Source: Owenia fusiformis | Lineage: Eukaryota; Annelida; Polychaeta; Sabellida; Oweniidae | Assembly: GCA_903813345.2 (NCBI GenBank) | Contig: CAIIXF020000003.1 | Location: forward strand, 9,814,218-9,878,217 | Direction: 5' to 3' | DNA length: 64,000 nucleotides | Shown: positions 54,568 through 64,000 of the stretch, in pieces | How positions within the stretch are numbered: the stretch's first letter is position 1 | Layout: every line of letters begins with the position of its first letter | Notes under the pieces: model-generated | The model's input: the letters and a program-made list of their open reading frames with translations, nothing else | Told to the model about the DNA's origin: nothing | The model's database searches: none | Made by a program: the position numbers and the translations under genes

Positions 54568-54687
54568 ACATTACATTATATCAAAATAAGATTATAATAA
54601 GAAAACTATTTATAGTATAATAGTATGTACAGATGTGTGACTTTCTTTTAAAAACACAGGTAGATGATTTATACAACCAGTGCAGTA

Positions 54688-55194
54688 TTATTCTAAATAA
54701 GTGTTGGTGAATCTGTACATCATCATATTGATGTATGTTGCACATATGTTAAGCAATTTTACTGATGTGGCATCATCAATTGTATGCAAAATATCGGAGC
54801 GTCCTCCAAGGAGAAATTCTAAGATTATATCATCTTCACTGTTTAGGAGTTCACATGACTGATGCACAGAGATGATATTTATAATCTTTTCATACATTTC
54901 ATTTCTTAATGCAATTAAAAATTGACATTCTACTATCATGTGTTTGACAGTATCATTGGTGGTTCTACCGCACCTCAGACATTGAGTATTGAAATCGTCA
55001 TCTGGAAGTTCCCTTGAAGCCAAATGTAGAAGAATTGCAAATGCCCATGTTTTAAGAGGATATTTCCTGCCAGCTTCCCAATGTATTGCTGGCTCAAGTT
55101 CAGTCTGAATTTGCGCAAATCTGTTTAATTTTGTATTATTGGAGAGCAAGCGTTGCCAGTTTTCAGTATCGTTAATTTTGATTTGAGCATTCAC
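54688..55194 (-). pseudogene. Non-LTR retrotransposon ORF2, C-terminal fragment
   Basis: The frame reads NWQRLLSNNTKLNRFAQIQT, then YPLKTWAFAILLHLASRELP, CLRCGRTTNDTVKHMIVEC and a helical tail. The C-x-x-C...H-x-x-x-E-C arrangement near the end of a reverse transcriptase polyprotein is typical of LINE ORF2 C-termini. Upstream (minus strand, 55195-55480) coding-like pieces continue with stops and frame breaks (for example INKAKVSFLHRLC). It is a 5'-truncated, decayed insertion in PAN-B intron 3, opposite to the gene. Confidence 0.75.
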
Positions 55195-55979
55195 ATAGCT
55201 TTTCCATTTGGCCTTCGAGGGGAATGTAAACGATTGAAGATAGCCGGAGAATATTTCATAAAGTACTTCATACTTTGTGTCATATATGTTTAATAGCCAA
55301 GAACTTATTCTGATCAGTAAAATCTTTTTTTATGATGGAATTGGGATTTGACGTACATAATCTGTGAAGAAAGGATACTTTGGCTTTGTTAATCTGAGCT
55401 TTCATTGTCCATAGACCTAGGGTACTTAGTAATATTGCTGATGAAGTCCTTTTGTATTATATCATTAAGTAAAGAGGGGCTTGAGGATGCTTCCATTAAA
55501 CTAAATTAAATGTAGGCTTGCTTGTTGAATGTATGATTCCACATTATATGTATCACGTTACGCTTGATACTTTTTTTGATTATTTGATTATTGACCTTAT
55601 TTAGAAGGTATAGACTGAATTTTTCCAATTTTTCTCTTATGTAGCCAGACTGGTTGGGTAAAACGAGCGCGTGTCTAAATATTGCGATGATCGGACAGAC
55701 ATTTTAAGAATCACTAAATGGTTATCAAAATATCTCGTCATCTATGACGACGCTGAATAAAATATTTTCATGATAGATTTTGGATGATAAGGTGGAAATA
55801 GCTGACATTTTGTTCAATTATAAGACCTTAACAAACTTCACTTTAACACCAAGCTCTTTTAAGTTAGAGATTACTTATCACCGAAGGGCAGATGAATAAG
55901 TAATCTTAATGTTGAATTGGTATATTTCATAATTAGATTCTGTAATCAATTCTGTAATCTCATTTCTTATAATTTTCAG
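55195..55979. other. Decayed LINE remainder and end of PAN-B intron 3
   Basis: The first about 300 bp is the broken upstream part of the LINE fragment. The rest shows no feature and ends in TTATAATTTTCAG, a good acceptor. Confidence 0.55.
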
Positions 55980-56248
55980 TTAGACGGAAGGAAGCGAGTG
56001 CTTACCTGCGCCGTGAAGGACAAAAGCTTGGAAACCACATTTTGGATATAAGATCGTGTAGCTCACGTCTCAAATGTACAAAATTTTGCAGCACTTACTT
56101 CGACTGTGCTGCTTACAACTTCAACCAAAACAATGTCGTCGACAATTGTGAATTATTAACTCAAAAGATGGACGTCTCGGCCCAAAGCGACATGGTTGAG
56201 GATGAAAAGTGGAACTATTATGAGATAACGAACCGTATATGGCAATAG
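55980..56248 (+). CDS. PAN-B gene, exon 4: second PAN-like domain and stop
   Basis: The terminal exon enters in phase 1 and encodes 88 residues: YLRREGQKLGNHILDIRSC, SSRLKCTKFCSTYFDCAAY, DNCELLTQKMDVS and WNYYEITNRIWQ, then TAG. The four-to-six cysteine layout and length match PAN-A exon 4. The whole gene gives 200 residues: signal peptide and two PAN-like modules. Nothing suggests a membrane anchor, so it is probably secreted. Confidence 0.88.
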
Positions 56249-57130
56249 GAAGCACTACACACAGTCAAAAATTGTTGCTTACCTCATATTTTTGTATTTC
56301 CATTGTCTTAATGACGAACTCAATTGTTAAACGTTATCCGTTTTTAGTATTTAGTTTATTTGTTGTCTTATTCATGAACCCTGTCTTTAAATAATGCAAA
56401 ACGGTTCCAATGTTTTCAACGTATTTATTAAACTAAAAACGCTGGGTTTTTACATGAACATGAAAACTTTTATAAACTGTTATGATACTTGCAGACAAGA
56501 ACCATAACATACCTTTATATTCATGTAAAATAAAATTTTGAAGCTTTAAATAAAAGTTCACGCCAGTGAACATTAGCACCGACAGATATGATTTATCTTT
56601 TGTTTCATTCTATTATACGGGTGGTATGAAGCCACTGCCTTAGCGTGACATTGCCAACTAGTGTATAGAATTGTTAAATGAACATGAAAGTTTTGTCCAA
56701 TGCACATTTATACAGTATAGTTTACCCACAAAAATCATACTTAATATTTCTGCATCGTTGTCTTGAAAAAGGTTATGCAATTTTTAATAATAGTCAAAGA
56801 GATATCAAATGTACATAAAAGGTGAACCTTTGATAGACTATACTATAAAGGACCATATGCATATTCCATTTGGATCTCCCCATGAGAAAAAATAATTCAT
56901 CTGATTTTTCAAAATGAGTATTCTGCTTTAATTATTACATTTATATGCACACTTGTATCTTGTTGACCTATATTCAACACTGTATTGATGTATAGGCCAC
57001 TTATTTGGGTCATAATTCAATCATGAAGTGTAGAGGCATAGATTCCAAAACCAGGAAGTATATTTGTGTCTGACAAAATCCATTTGCATCCTACGCATCC
57101 CTACATTTTATCCAAATATGTTACTACATA
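56249..57130. other. 3' flank of PAN-B, unassigned
   Basis: AATAAA-like strings occur near 56530 (AAAATAAAATTT) and 56550. No gene or repeat recognised. Confidence 0.5.
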
Positions 57131-57189
57131 ATGAAATATAATAGTTTATTATATACCCAATATGTAACACTAATCCTGATTGGTCAACA

Positions 57190-57361
57190 CCTAGTCACGT
57201 GTTCCGATATAGATTTACTATTTCCCTTCGAAAGTGTATATTCCCTCAAATGTAAGAAGCGGGAATATCCATTTGAACTATTGCCCGCTGACGTCACAAT
57301 TGCAATGTCTATTTCCCCTGGAGACGTTTGCGCATCTTTCTGCGCATTCAAAAAAGTAAAA
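57190..57361 (+). promoter_or_regulatory. Presumed recombinase promoter with hairpin-like motifs
   Basis: ATTTCCCTTCG...CGGGAATATCC and CCCGCTGACGTCACAATTGC lie just before the recombinase ATG. CCCGCTGACGTCA is exact in the copy at 37023, and CCCGCTACGTCA or CCCGCTACTTCA occurs in the others. The conserved TGACGTCA is a cAMP-response-element-like site. An open frame runs through here to an ATG at 57131, but the conserved N-terminus starts at 57362. Confidence 0.5.
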
Positions 57362-58063
57362 ATGGACGAAACGCAGACGGAAAGATTCACACACACAAAT
57401 GCGGAGGATTTAGATAACCTGTTGTCATCAGTTGATTCTGAAAGTACAAAAAATGTAGTTAAGGGATCAGTGAACCTGTTGGATCAGTATTGCAGAGAGA
57501 AAAACGTTGACATCGGCGATATCATACAAGATACTGAGGAATTATCAAATTTCTTGGCCCTCTTCTGGCCATCAATAAGAAAACAGGACAAAACTAAATT
57601 TAGCAAGAAAAGTATGCAAACAATCAGATATGGTTTGAGAAAACACATAAAGAAGGTAGTTGACATTGACATTGTATCGGACCCTACTTTTCACAAATGC
57701 TCCAAAGTATTTGAAGCATGTATCAAACAGCTAAAGCAGGAAGGCAAAGCAGACGTGAAGCATAAGGAGCCTATCACAGGAAATGACCTGAGGAAACTGT
57801 ATGGATGTTTAGACATTTCTACACCTAAGGGTTTGCTTGATAAAGTTTTCTTGGATTTGATGATGCATATGTGTAACAGAGGCAAAGAAAATCTAAGGGA
57901 CCTTACAACGAATGACTTCAATTTGTGCCAGGACAGTGTTGGCTTAAAATACATCACTTTCAATGGTAATCGCCTAACTAAAAACAGCAGGGGAGAAACT
58001 GATGAAGAAAAGGGAGCACGAATGTATGAAATCAAATGTAACACCCTTGGTATACGCAGCTAA
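57362..58063 (+). pseudogene. DUF3504/Crypton-like tyrosine recombinase, C-terminally truncated
   Basis: From the chosen start MDETQTERF the frame gives 233 residues: an N-terminal helical region (NAEDLDNLLSSVDSES), KFSKKSMQTIRYGLRKHIK, then LLDKVFLDLMMHMCNRGKEN and DLTTNDF. It resembles the KIAA1958/ZMYM/DUF3504 proteins related to Crypton tyrosine recombinases. The N-R-G-x-E-N-L-R segment holds the first catalytic arginine. The frame ends soon after GARMYE in unrelated residues, so the H-x-x-R and tyrosine boxes are absent. It is a broken copy. The start is chosen because the non-autonomous copies conserve ATG-GA at this point. Confidence 0.75.
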
Positions 58064-58362
58064 CGAAAATTGACCGGTACGGGTCAAAAGCTGGACCGGT
58101 ACGGGTTAACGGTTTTATTTGAATTTAAAACAGCCATAACTTGCTCAATATTGACTTCCTCGTGTCTAATTTGAAATATATGATGCCTCCCGATGCTTTT
58201 AAGTACACCAATTTTTTACAGATTTTTAAACGGACCAAAACTCTCTAAATGCGCATTTATGCTCTTTTCTCTTGAGAACGACGGTCTCATTTTCACGATA
58301 ACTTTTATTTAGTACTTCTAACATATAAGATCTATTTTCCCCATCAAGGTATGATGTAAATG
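58064..58362. other. Sequence between recombinase and inverted-repeat element
   Basis: GGACCGGTACGGGT is repeated at 58072 and 58093. Otherwise no feature. Its end, ATGTAAATG (58354-58362), is the target duplication of the next element. Confidence 0.5.
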
Positions 58363-59460
58363 GGCAACTGGACAACTCGGACCCAGGACAACTCGGACCC
58401 TGGACAACTCGGACCCAAGACATCTCGGACCCAAGACAACTCGGACCACTTTTTGAAATTATGATTTTTATCATTATGTGTGGTTTTATTATTTCATTTA
58501 TGAAAATTAATACATATATTATATATTGTGACTTCATATTTTGAATTAATTTGATGAAAATGTTTTAATTTGACTTATTTGATGAAATTTATGAAGTAAG
58601 ACCAGTAAGAGAATCTTGAAGCTGAAGACCCAAGACAACTCGGGCCACTTTTTGAAATTATAGTTGATTTAATTTAAAACAATTTCATCGAATTAACATA
58701 ATATATGAATTCACAATATGTAATATATGTCATAAAAAACATTAAACAAAAAATTAGAACCTCATACACTGATAAAAACCATCATTTCAAAAAGTGGTCC
58801 AAGTTGTCTTGGGTCTTTAGCTTCAATAATTTCTAACTTCTTAAAGAGAGAATCAGATATAGCGAACGGACTAAACAAAAAATTGTTCCAATTTTAGAAT
58901 ATTTTTGGCTCATGTCATTCCTTGTCATGTCTATTTTCTGAAAATCACAAAAGTGCATACCTTATTCAAGGAAAACCAAAGATTTTTACAATAATGTATT
59001 AATTTTCTATAAGAATGGTTACCATTCTTATTATTTGAGAGAATCTAAACATTTTTCACCCATTTTTGCACTTTGAATCATTAATAACTTCACCAATTTA
59101 TAACATATTGTGAATCTTTTGGGAGATATTGTATTTGATATTGTAAGGAATAGATTGGTAGGTCAATTATACAAGTTGCTTGTAATTTTGTTACCACCTA
59201 TAGATCTGATTCTGCCTTTAACTCTCATCAAAACAGTAATTTAAAACAATTTCATCAAATTAACATAATATATGAATTCACAATATATAATATATGTCAA
59301 AATAAACATAAAAAATAATTAAAACCAAATATAATGATAAAATCATAATTTCAAAAAGTGGTCCGAGTTGTCTTGGGTCCGAGTTGTCTTGGGTCCGAGA
59401 TGTCTTGGGTCCGAGTTGTCCAGGGTCCGAGTTGTCCTGGGTCCGAGTTGTCCGGAAACC
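58363..59460. mobile_element. 1098-bp element, subrepeat-containing inverted ends, 9-bp target duplication
   Basis: Both ends contain 16-bp units GGACAACTCGGACCCA, about five at the left (58370-58449) and six at the right, in inverted orientation. The arms then continue for over 100 bp (ACTTTTTGAAATTATGATTT). The outermost bases GGCAACTGGACAAC and the inverse of TTGTCCGGAAACC are imperfect. ATGTAAATG flanks exactly on both sides (58354-58362, 59461-59469). Nine bases fits MULE-like elements (inference). A second, smaller palindrome with the same motif is nested at about 58615-58825. No transposase. Confidence 0.9.
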
Positions 59461-59559
59461 ATGTAAATGACATGCTATTTACATCTTGTGAGTTTCAATG
59501 ACGCGCGTTTGATTTTATAAAAAATGCCAAACTTTGTGACAAAGAATTTCATCCTGCTT

Positions 59560-59612
59560 GCATCGAGAAGACGGACCGGTTCTATTGCTCCGAACCGGTC
59601 CGTCTTCTTGTA
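59560..59612. repeat. Near-perfect palindrome
   Basis: AGAAGACGGACCGGTTC pairs with GAACCGGTCCGTCTTCT around TATTGCTCC, a 17-bp perfect stem. It lies about 180 bp before the LINE ORF1. Function unknown; it could be part of the LINE 5' UTR. Confidence 0.8.
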
Positions 59613-59786
59613 TAATATTCTTTGGTTTTACAAAGTTGTATGATTTTTGATAAGTGTAAAAGTTGTTCTTGAAGCATTTTTCTATGGCCATTTTGTAGGG
59701 AAAAAATGATGAAAAAATGTACAATCTTTTAATTTTAAGTATGACCTGAATCGTTAAACTTCATATTTGCACATTTGACATTTTTC

Positions 59787-60629
59787 ATGCCTAAAGTGGC
59801 CACGTCGACACCTAAAATTTTCCAAGATGGCGTCGTTAGGGATATGACATTTTCAGCAGTCCCAAATGAATCGACAATGTCTGTTGAGGAACAAGAACAG
59901 CCGACCAAACGCGGAAAATCAAATTCTGGGCGTAGTATTCATGACCCTGAGAACATTCCCAATACGGGCAGCCCCTACGCAAGTGCCGAGGAGGATAATA
60001 TTGACGTTGTCTCAATGTCAGGTATGGAAAAACTTTTCAAAAAATTCGAGCAGAGATTTGAAAATAATCTGGAATCATTTGTCAATAAAGTCCTAGATGA
60101 GCGTGTGATTAAACCTTTGATCAAGCTCGAGAATAAATATGACAGCCAGATTGAAAGCCTGATATCAGAAAACGTGAAGCTCAAAAAGGCTCATGAAGAC
60201 CTGTCTATAAAATTGAACCAAGTTATCTTGCAATCCAATCATAACTCTCAGTACTCTCGCAAGGACTTGATCAGAATACACGGTATTAAGGAAACTGCCG
60301 ACGAAAAGTCTGATTCCAAGAATCTCCAGCATTGTGTTTCTGCACTCTGCAATGAGCTAAGTTCCACTAAACTTCGTGACTCGCTCACCGCAGCTGATAT
60401 CGAGATTGCTCACAGGGTACCTGGCAACCCCTCACCTAGCTCTGATAAACCCAGATCCATAATTGTTCGTCTCAAATCCAGGCACGTTAGAGATGCATTG
60501 CTCAAAAACCGATCCCTTCTCAAGGGTACCCCAATACGGATATACGAGGACCTTAGCCCAATGAACCGTGCTCTACTGAAACAATTAGAACTGCCCCTCC
60601 ATAGTCAACCATTGGTCCGATCATGGTAA
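59787..60629 (+). CDS. LINE ORF1, RNA-binding protein, frameshifted near its end
   Basis: From ATG at 59787 the frame runs 280 codons: a charged N-terminus, a coiled coil (about residues 75-150; MEKLFKKFEQRFENNL, SLISENVKLKKAHEDL), then YSRKDLIRIHGIKET and SIIVRLKSRHVRDALLKN. That order resembles L1-type Transposase_22 ORF1 proteins, with a coiled coil and an RRM-like domain. A frame change near 60610-60625 ends it early. The next frame continues in keeping (GKILGKTANGAIRAFN, to TAA at 60790-60792). ORF1 proteins bind LINE RNA and act as chaperones. Confidence 0.8.
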   Translation: MPKVATSTPKIFQDGVVRDMTFSAVPNESTMSVEEQEQPTKRGKSNSGRSIHDPENIPNTGSPYASAEEDNIDVVSMSGMEKLFKKFEQRFENNLESFVNKVLDERVIKPLIKLENKYDSQIESLISENVKLKKAHEDLSIKLNQVILQSNHNSQYSRKDLIRIHGIKETADEKSDSKNLQHCVSALCNELSSTKLRDSLTAADIEIAHRVPGNPSPSSDKPRSIIVRLKSRHVRDALLKNRSLLKGTPIRIYEDLSPMNRALLKQLELPLHSQPLVRSW

Positions 60630-60792
60630 GATTCTGGGGAAAACTGCGAATGGTGCTATACGTGCTTTCAATGTTGTGGATGACATTGCAGGAATTATTT
60701 CTGACATGGAGAAGCTCCCTATAGTTCAATCTCAAATCCACCGTTCCAGACAACAGAGAGTTCCCCCGGCTTCAACTGCCAGCACTAGCTAA
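60625..60792 (+). pseudogene. Continuation of LINE ORF1 after frameshift
   Basis: The frame GKILGKTANGAIRAFN, VVDDIAGIISDMEKLP, ending ASTASTS and a stop, supplies the expected ORF1 C-terminus. A single-base loss near 60610-60625 separates it from the main frame. Confidence 0.65.
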
Positions 60793-61200
60793 ACTGTAGC
60801 CCCGAAGGTGACAATCTTTAGCATGGAACTCGTATATGCTATGATCACATAACATATTTCAATGAGGAACTACATACAAAAACACTTATAAATTGCTGTC
60901 TTTAGGGCTCATTTGATAGACTTTACTTCATTTAGAAACTGTCATTTTTGATGCAAAAATATCAATTCAACTATTTCAAATGTAATTATTTGGAAACTAT
61001 ACGAACAATCACTTTTAGATTATGTGTAAACAGCATTTGTAATTACCTATCTCCGTGCAAAAACCACACCGTCTTTGTTTACATTTTGTATTGCTCATGT
61101 AGAGCGAAGTGACGTCACACTTCCGGAACTGTGAAAAAATGAAAATTTCGAAGCAAAGTTTCTCGACTCAGGCGTATTTCCAGTGGTTTGGTTGTTTGCA
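60793..61200 (+). promoter_or_regulatory. Inter-ORF region with CRE/ETS-like promoter motifs
   Basis: GAAGTGACGTCACACTTCCGG at about 61108 combines a TGACGTCA and an ETS-type CTTCCGG, about 85 bp before an ATG at 61201. Such a pair is typical of TATA-less metazoan promoters. The 400-bp spacer otherwise shows nothing. Confidence 0.4.
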
Positions 61201-62246
61201 ATGGAGGTGGGTGATATTATACAACTATATTTCACGACTAATCTCAACTTGATCAAGTAGGTCAACATTTGCTGTCTGGAAAAGACGCAAAATACTCATT
61301 ATTTACTTATTTTTCACAAGTGTTTTTTCAGTTTTCTCATTTCTGACTTAAGTTGTTTCATGTGTTTCACTGAACTATCCCAGTTGTCTAATCTGACCAG
61401 GTAGACCCGATACTGTCTTGAAAAGAATCATAAGCTCTGAAAATAAGTTTTATGATACCCAGGTAATATGTACAGTTTGTGACATTGGAAATGCAACTGA
61501 AGACATGTATTTTGTAAATAAATTCTATTTTCTTTTTTTCTCATTTAGATTTACTGAGTGACATGAAAGTTATATTCTGTAGTGTCTCAAACATGTAAAT
61601 AGTCTCTTCAGATTTTTTCTTTTTGAGTCCTATAAAAGTAAGGACTATAGTGCATTGACATTTTCTATAGATTATAAATGATAAACCTGATTCATTGACT
61701 AATGTACCATATCTCACTGCAACTTGTATACACATGTATTTATGTCTTGATGCCATAATTAAATTATATGTATGCTTGATTTCTCCATTCCCTCCTGAAT
61801 CCTTTGCCTTCTAATATCGATCATGACTGAAACACTCTGTTTACTTATAGGAATTACTGCTGCTATCCTGGGAGGGAAATATCTTTATGATGGGGGTTAG
61901 CTTAGTCCAATGGAGGTCAGCTATAGGCAGGTTCAACCTATACAACATCAAGATGTTCAGTACAGGGACTAGTAATATAAACAAATCTTATGTGCTTTCA
62001 TTTTCTTTGCCTTGTATCATAGCTATGATGATATTTTCGCTTATCGCTCTGTTATCGATAAAGCTCTTTGATACAATTAAACTGATATATTTTACCGTTA
62101 CAATTGGAATGACAGTTTTAAATATAGCATCCATGTATCTGCTTATCCCACTGCTTCTAGTCCTAAGAATATACTCACTATGTCACAGGAAAATTAACCC
62201 AAGGTTTTTGCTAGCCTTAATATGCATATTTTTAAGTGTTCCTTGA
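61201..62246 (+). CDS. LINE ORF2, N-terminal part with apparent intron and membrane segments
   Basis: ATG-GAG at 61201-61206 is followed by GTGGGT. A TTATAG precedes 61851, after which GAATTACTGCTG reads in frame with MMGVSLVQWRSAIGRFN at 61887. Joining across 61207-61850 gives M-E-E-L-L-L-L-S-W, whereas without splicing a TAG stops the frame directly upstream. Hydrophobic stretches follow (LSFSLPCIIAMMIFSLIALL, MTVLNIASMYLLIPLLLVL). The QWRxAIGxFN opening, with membrane-like segments before a 2A-like site, is to my knowledge seen in some CR1-like LINEs of marine invertebrates. A TGA at 62244-62246 breaks the frame. The intron is inference. Confidence 0.55.
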
Positions 62247-62660
62247 TTAAGCGGCACTTATCTGCAACCTAATATCAATCAGCTCAAGCTTACATTATCA
62301 AATGATGTACATCCTCACCCAGGGCCAGTCCCATATAAAGGTAACTTAAACATTTTATTCTCCAATATAAATAGTATTGGAGCCGATGCGGGTACTCGAT
62401 TTGAATCCCTGAATGACCTAGTTAAGGAAATGAATGTATCAATTGTGGGACTTTGTGAGACTGGAAATTTGACCACTATATCAATCAAAGATAATTTCTT
62501 GCTGAATGGATTTCATAATCCATTACACAATCAAAATAATCGAGGACTTTTGATCTATATAAACAACAACATTTTATGTAACGAAAGACCCGACTTGAAT
62601 ACAAATTACTCCCTGTGGGCCGAACTGAGAATTAAACATAAAACCTTTTTGTATGAGTTT
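62247..62660 (+). pseudogene. LINE ORF2, 2A-like motif and start of endonuclease
   Basis: It is in the same frame as the preceding part after one stop: SGTYLQPNINQLKLTLSN, then DVHPHPGP at 62304-62327. That resembles the 2A ribosome-skipping consensus D-V/I-E-x-N-P-G-P with two changed residues. An endonuclease-type sequence follows: NILFSNINSIGA, MNVSIVGLCET, NRGLLIYINNNI. A frame change near 62655-62662 separates it from the rest. Confidence 0.75.
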
Positions 62661-62662
62661 TT

Positions 62663-64000
62663 TATCGCTCACCCTCACAGTCAGTAAATGAGAGAGATGA
62701 ATTTATGAAACTTTTGACAATGAACATAAAACAGGCAAAATCACGAAATGCAGATGGAATCATTTTGAATGGTGACTTCAACGCTAAATGTAAACAGTGG
62801 TTTCTCAATGGGGATGAAGATAGAAACGGAAAAATTTTAAATGATATATTTTTTGATAATGATTTTGACCAGTTAATAAAAGAACCAACAAGAATCACAC
62901 CAACATCTGCTACTTGCATTGATCTCACAGTCACTAATGTCCCAGGTCTTATAAATTCTTCGACTGTAATTGAACCTATAGGCTCATCAGACCATTGTTC
63001 AATTTTTACTCAACTCGATGTACTATTAAATAGAGAGGAAGATCAATTTAAACTTATTTGGAAATATGATACTGCAAATAAAGATGCTTTGAACCTTGAA
63101 ATTGAAAAAATAAACTGGGCTAATTTTTTTACTCAAAACCATGATATGAACACTTTAAATGATCAATTTACTGATACAATTCTTACTATCTTTAAAAAGC
63201 ATATCTCTCACAAAATGAAAAGAATTAAAGCGAATGATAGACCTTGGTTCAATGAGAGTATATCTCATGCGATTCAGAAAAAGAAAAAACTTTATGTTAA
63301 ATTCAAGAAAAGCAATCTTCCTGAACTTTATACAGCATATAAGAATCAGACTGAAGCTGTCAAGAACCTTATTTTAGAAACCAAAGCAAAATTTACATCA
63401 GATCAAATAGAAAGTCTAAATGGAGAAACACATGGAAGTGACAAATTTTGGCAACTTATAAAAAAGTTTTTAGGTAAAAAATTTAGCTCGCCTATTCCTA
63501 CCATAGAAAACCCTTTAACTGGAATTACCTGTTTGACCAGTCAGGAGAAAGCTACTGAATTTCAAAAATATTTCTCTAATATGTATCACTTAGAACCAGA
63601 TGCATTGAACAATAATATTCATTTTCCTGACAGATGCAATAACAAATTAGAGAACATTGACTTTGACCAACAGGAAATTATCTCTATAATTAAGGATCTT
63701 GACCCCTCAAAAGCAAATGGTCCAGATGGAGTTACAATAAAAATGCTCCAGCTATGCAGGAATACTATTTCTGTGCCACTTAATTTACTTTTTCATAAAA
63801 TTTTGACCACAGGTAATTTTCCCCAGAACTGGAAATTAGGGGATATCTGCCCAATATTTAAAAAGAATAATAAGAATGACATAAGAAATTATAGACCTAT
63901 ATCTCTTCTCAGTATTACTTCCAAAATATTAGAACGAATTGTCTACTCTAAGATGTACGAACACTTAATTGAAAATAACTTATTGTATAAATACCAGTCC
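62663..64000 (+). CDS. LINE ORF2, endonuclease end and reverse transcriptase start, cut by window edge
   Basis: The frame is open without stops for 446 codons to the edge. It begins YRSPSQSVNERDEF, then IILNGDFNAK and IGSSDHCSIF, endonuclease/exonuclease/phosphatase motifs. Reverse-transcriptase motifs follow: DLDPSKANGPDGV, NWKLGDICPIFKKN, NYRPISLLSITSKILERIV. These place it in the CR1/L2/Jockey broad group. The catalytic F/Y-x-D-D box and the 3' end would lie beyond 64000. The frame is clean here, unlike the upstream parts. Confidence 0.9.

Noticed and set aside
57131-57361. N-terminal 77 codons of the longer recombinase frame
   Set aside because: The stretch corresponds to promoter/hairpin sequence in the non-autonomous copies; the conserved start is at 57362.
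57691-58044. Minus-strand frame of 117 codons
   Set aside because: Antisense shadow of the recombinase coding region.
62662-62934. Minus-strand frame of 90 codons
   Set aside because: Antisense shadow of the LINE endonuclease frame.

Overview
The window looks like nuclear DNA from an invertebrate animal. It is strongly AT-rich by eye, and its genes are split into small exons with GT-AG introns. The mobile elements are of metazoan kinds: a CR1/L2-like LINE with a 2A-like motif, Tc1/mariner, PIF/Harbinger, and a DUF3504/Crypton-type tyrosine recombinase. This mix, with secreted CAP, ShKT, EGF and PAN/Apple proteins, fits a lophotrochozoan such as a bivalve mollusc. That assignment is inference; no single feature proves it.

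Three host genes can be assembled exon by exon. (1) A minus-strand gene from about 22944 down to 618 (possibly 508) encodes a secreted CAP-superfamily protein: signal peptide, propeptide with a furin-type site, CAP domain over four exons, an EGF-like exon and two ShKT exons. All exon junctions agree in phase. (2) A plus-strand gene, PAN-A, has exons at 18432, 18763, 35736 and 39665 and would encode a 199-residue secreted protein with two PAN/Apple-like modules. (3) Its paralogue PAN-B has exons at 49071, 50018, 51083 and 55980 (200 residues) and the same intron phases. The first exons of PAN-A lie inside the first intron of the CAP gene, and the CAP first exon lies inside intron 2 of PAN-A, so the two genes interlock on opposite strands.

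Most of the rest is mobile DNA, much of it palindromic. From left to right: a 41-bp minisatellite (1632-2870) and small MITEs in a CAP intron; a 40-bp minisatellite (8664-9126) built from a CAP exon end and its splice donor; hairpin clusters near 6.2, 10.5 and 13.2-15.5 kb; palindromic Tc1/mariner derivatives (7038, 14212, 20050, 40874); three elements with CAC-starting inverted ends and 5-bp target duplications (27601, 30296, 46966); a nearly perfect 1577-bp tandem duplication (32262-35415); a Harbinger element (36320-38928) filled with nested insertions; a 3.3-kb inverted-repeat element with tandem arrays in its arms (40085-43390); a GC-rich inverted-repeat element (52794-54567); a truncated tyrosine recombinase gene (57362-58063); a 1098-bp element with a 9-bp target duplication (58363-59460); and a degraded LINE from 59787 to the right edge.

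The most unusual structures are the minisatellite that copies a splice donor, and a family of stereotyped hairpins that recur beside short non-autonomous copies of the recombinase gene start. Also notable are the LINE, whose ORF2 reads in frame across an apparent intron, and the CAC-ended elements. No tRNA, rRNA, CRISPR or bacterial gene organisation was found.
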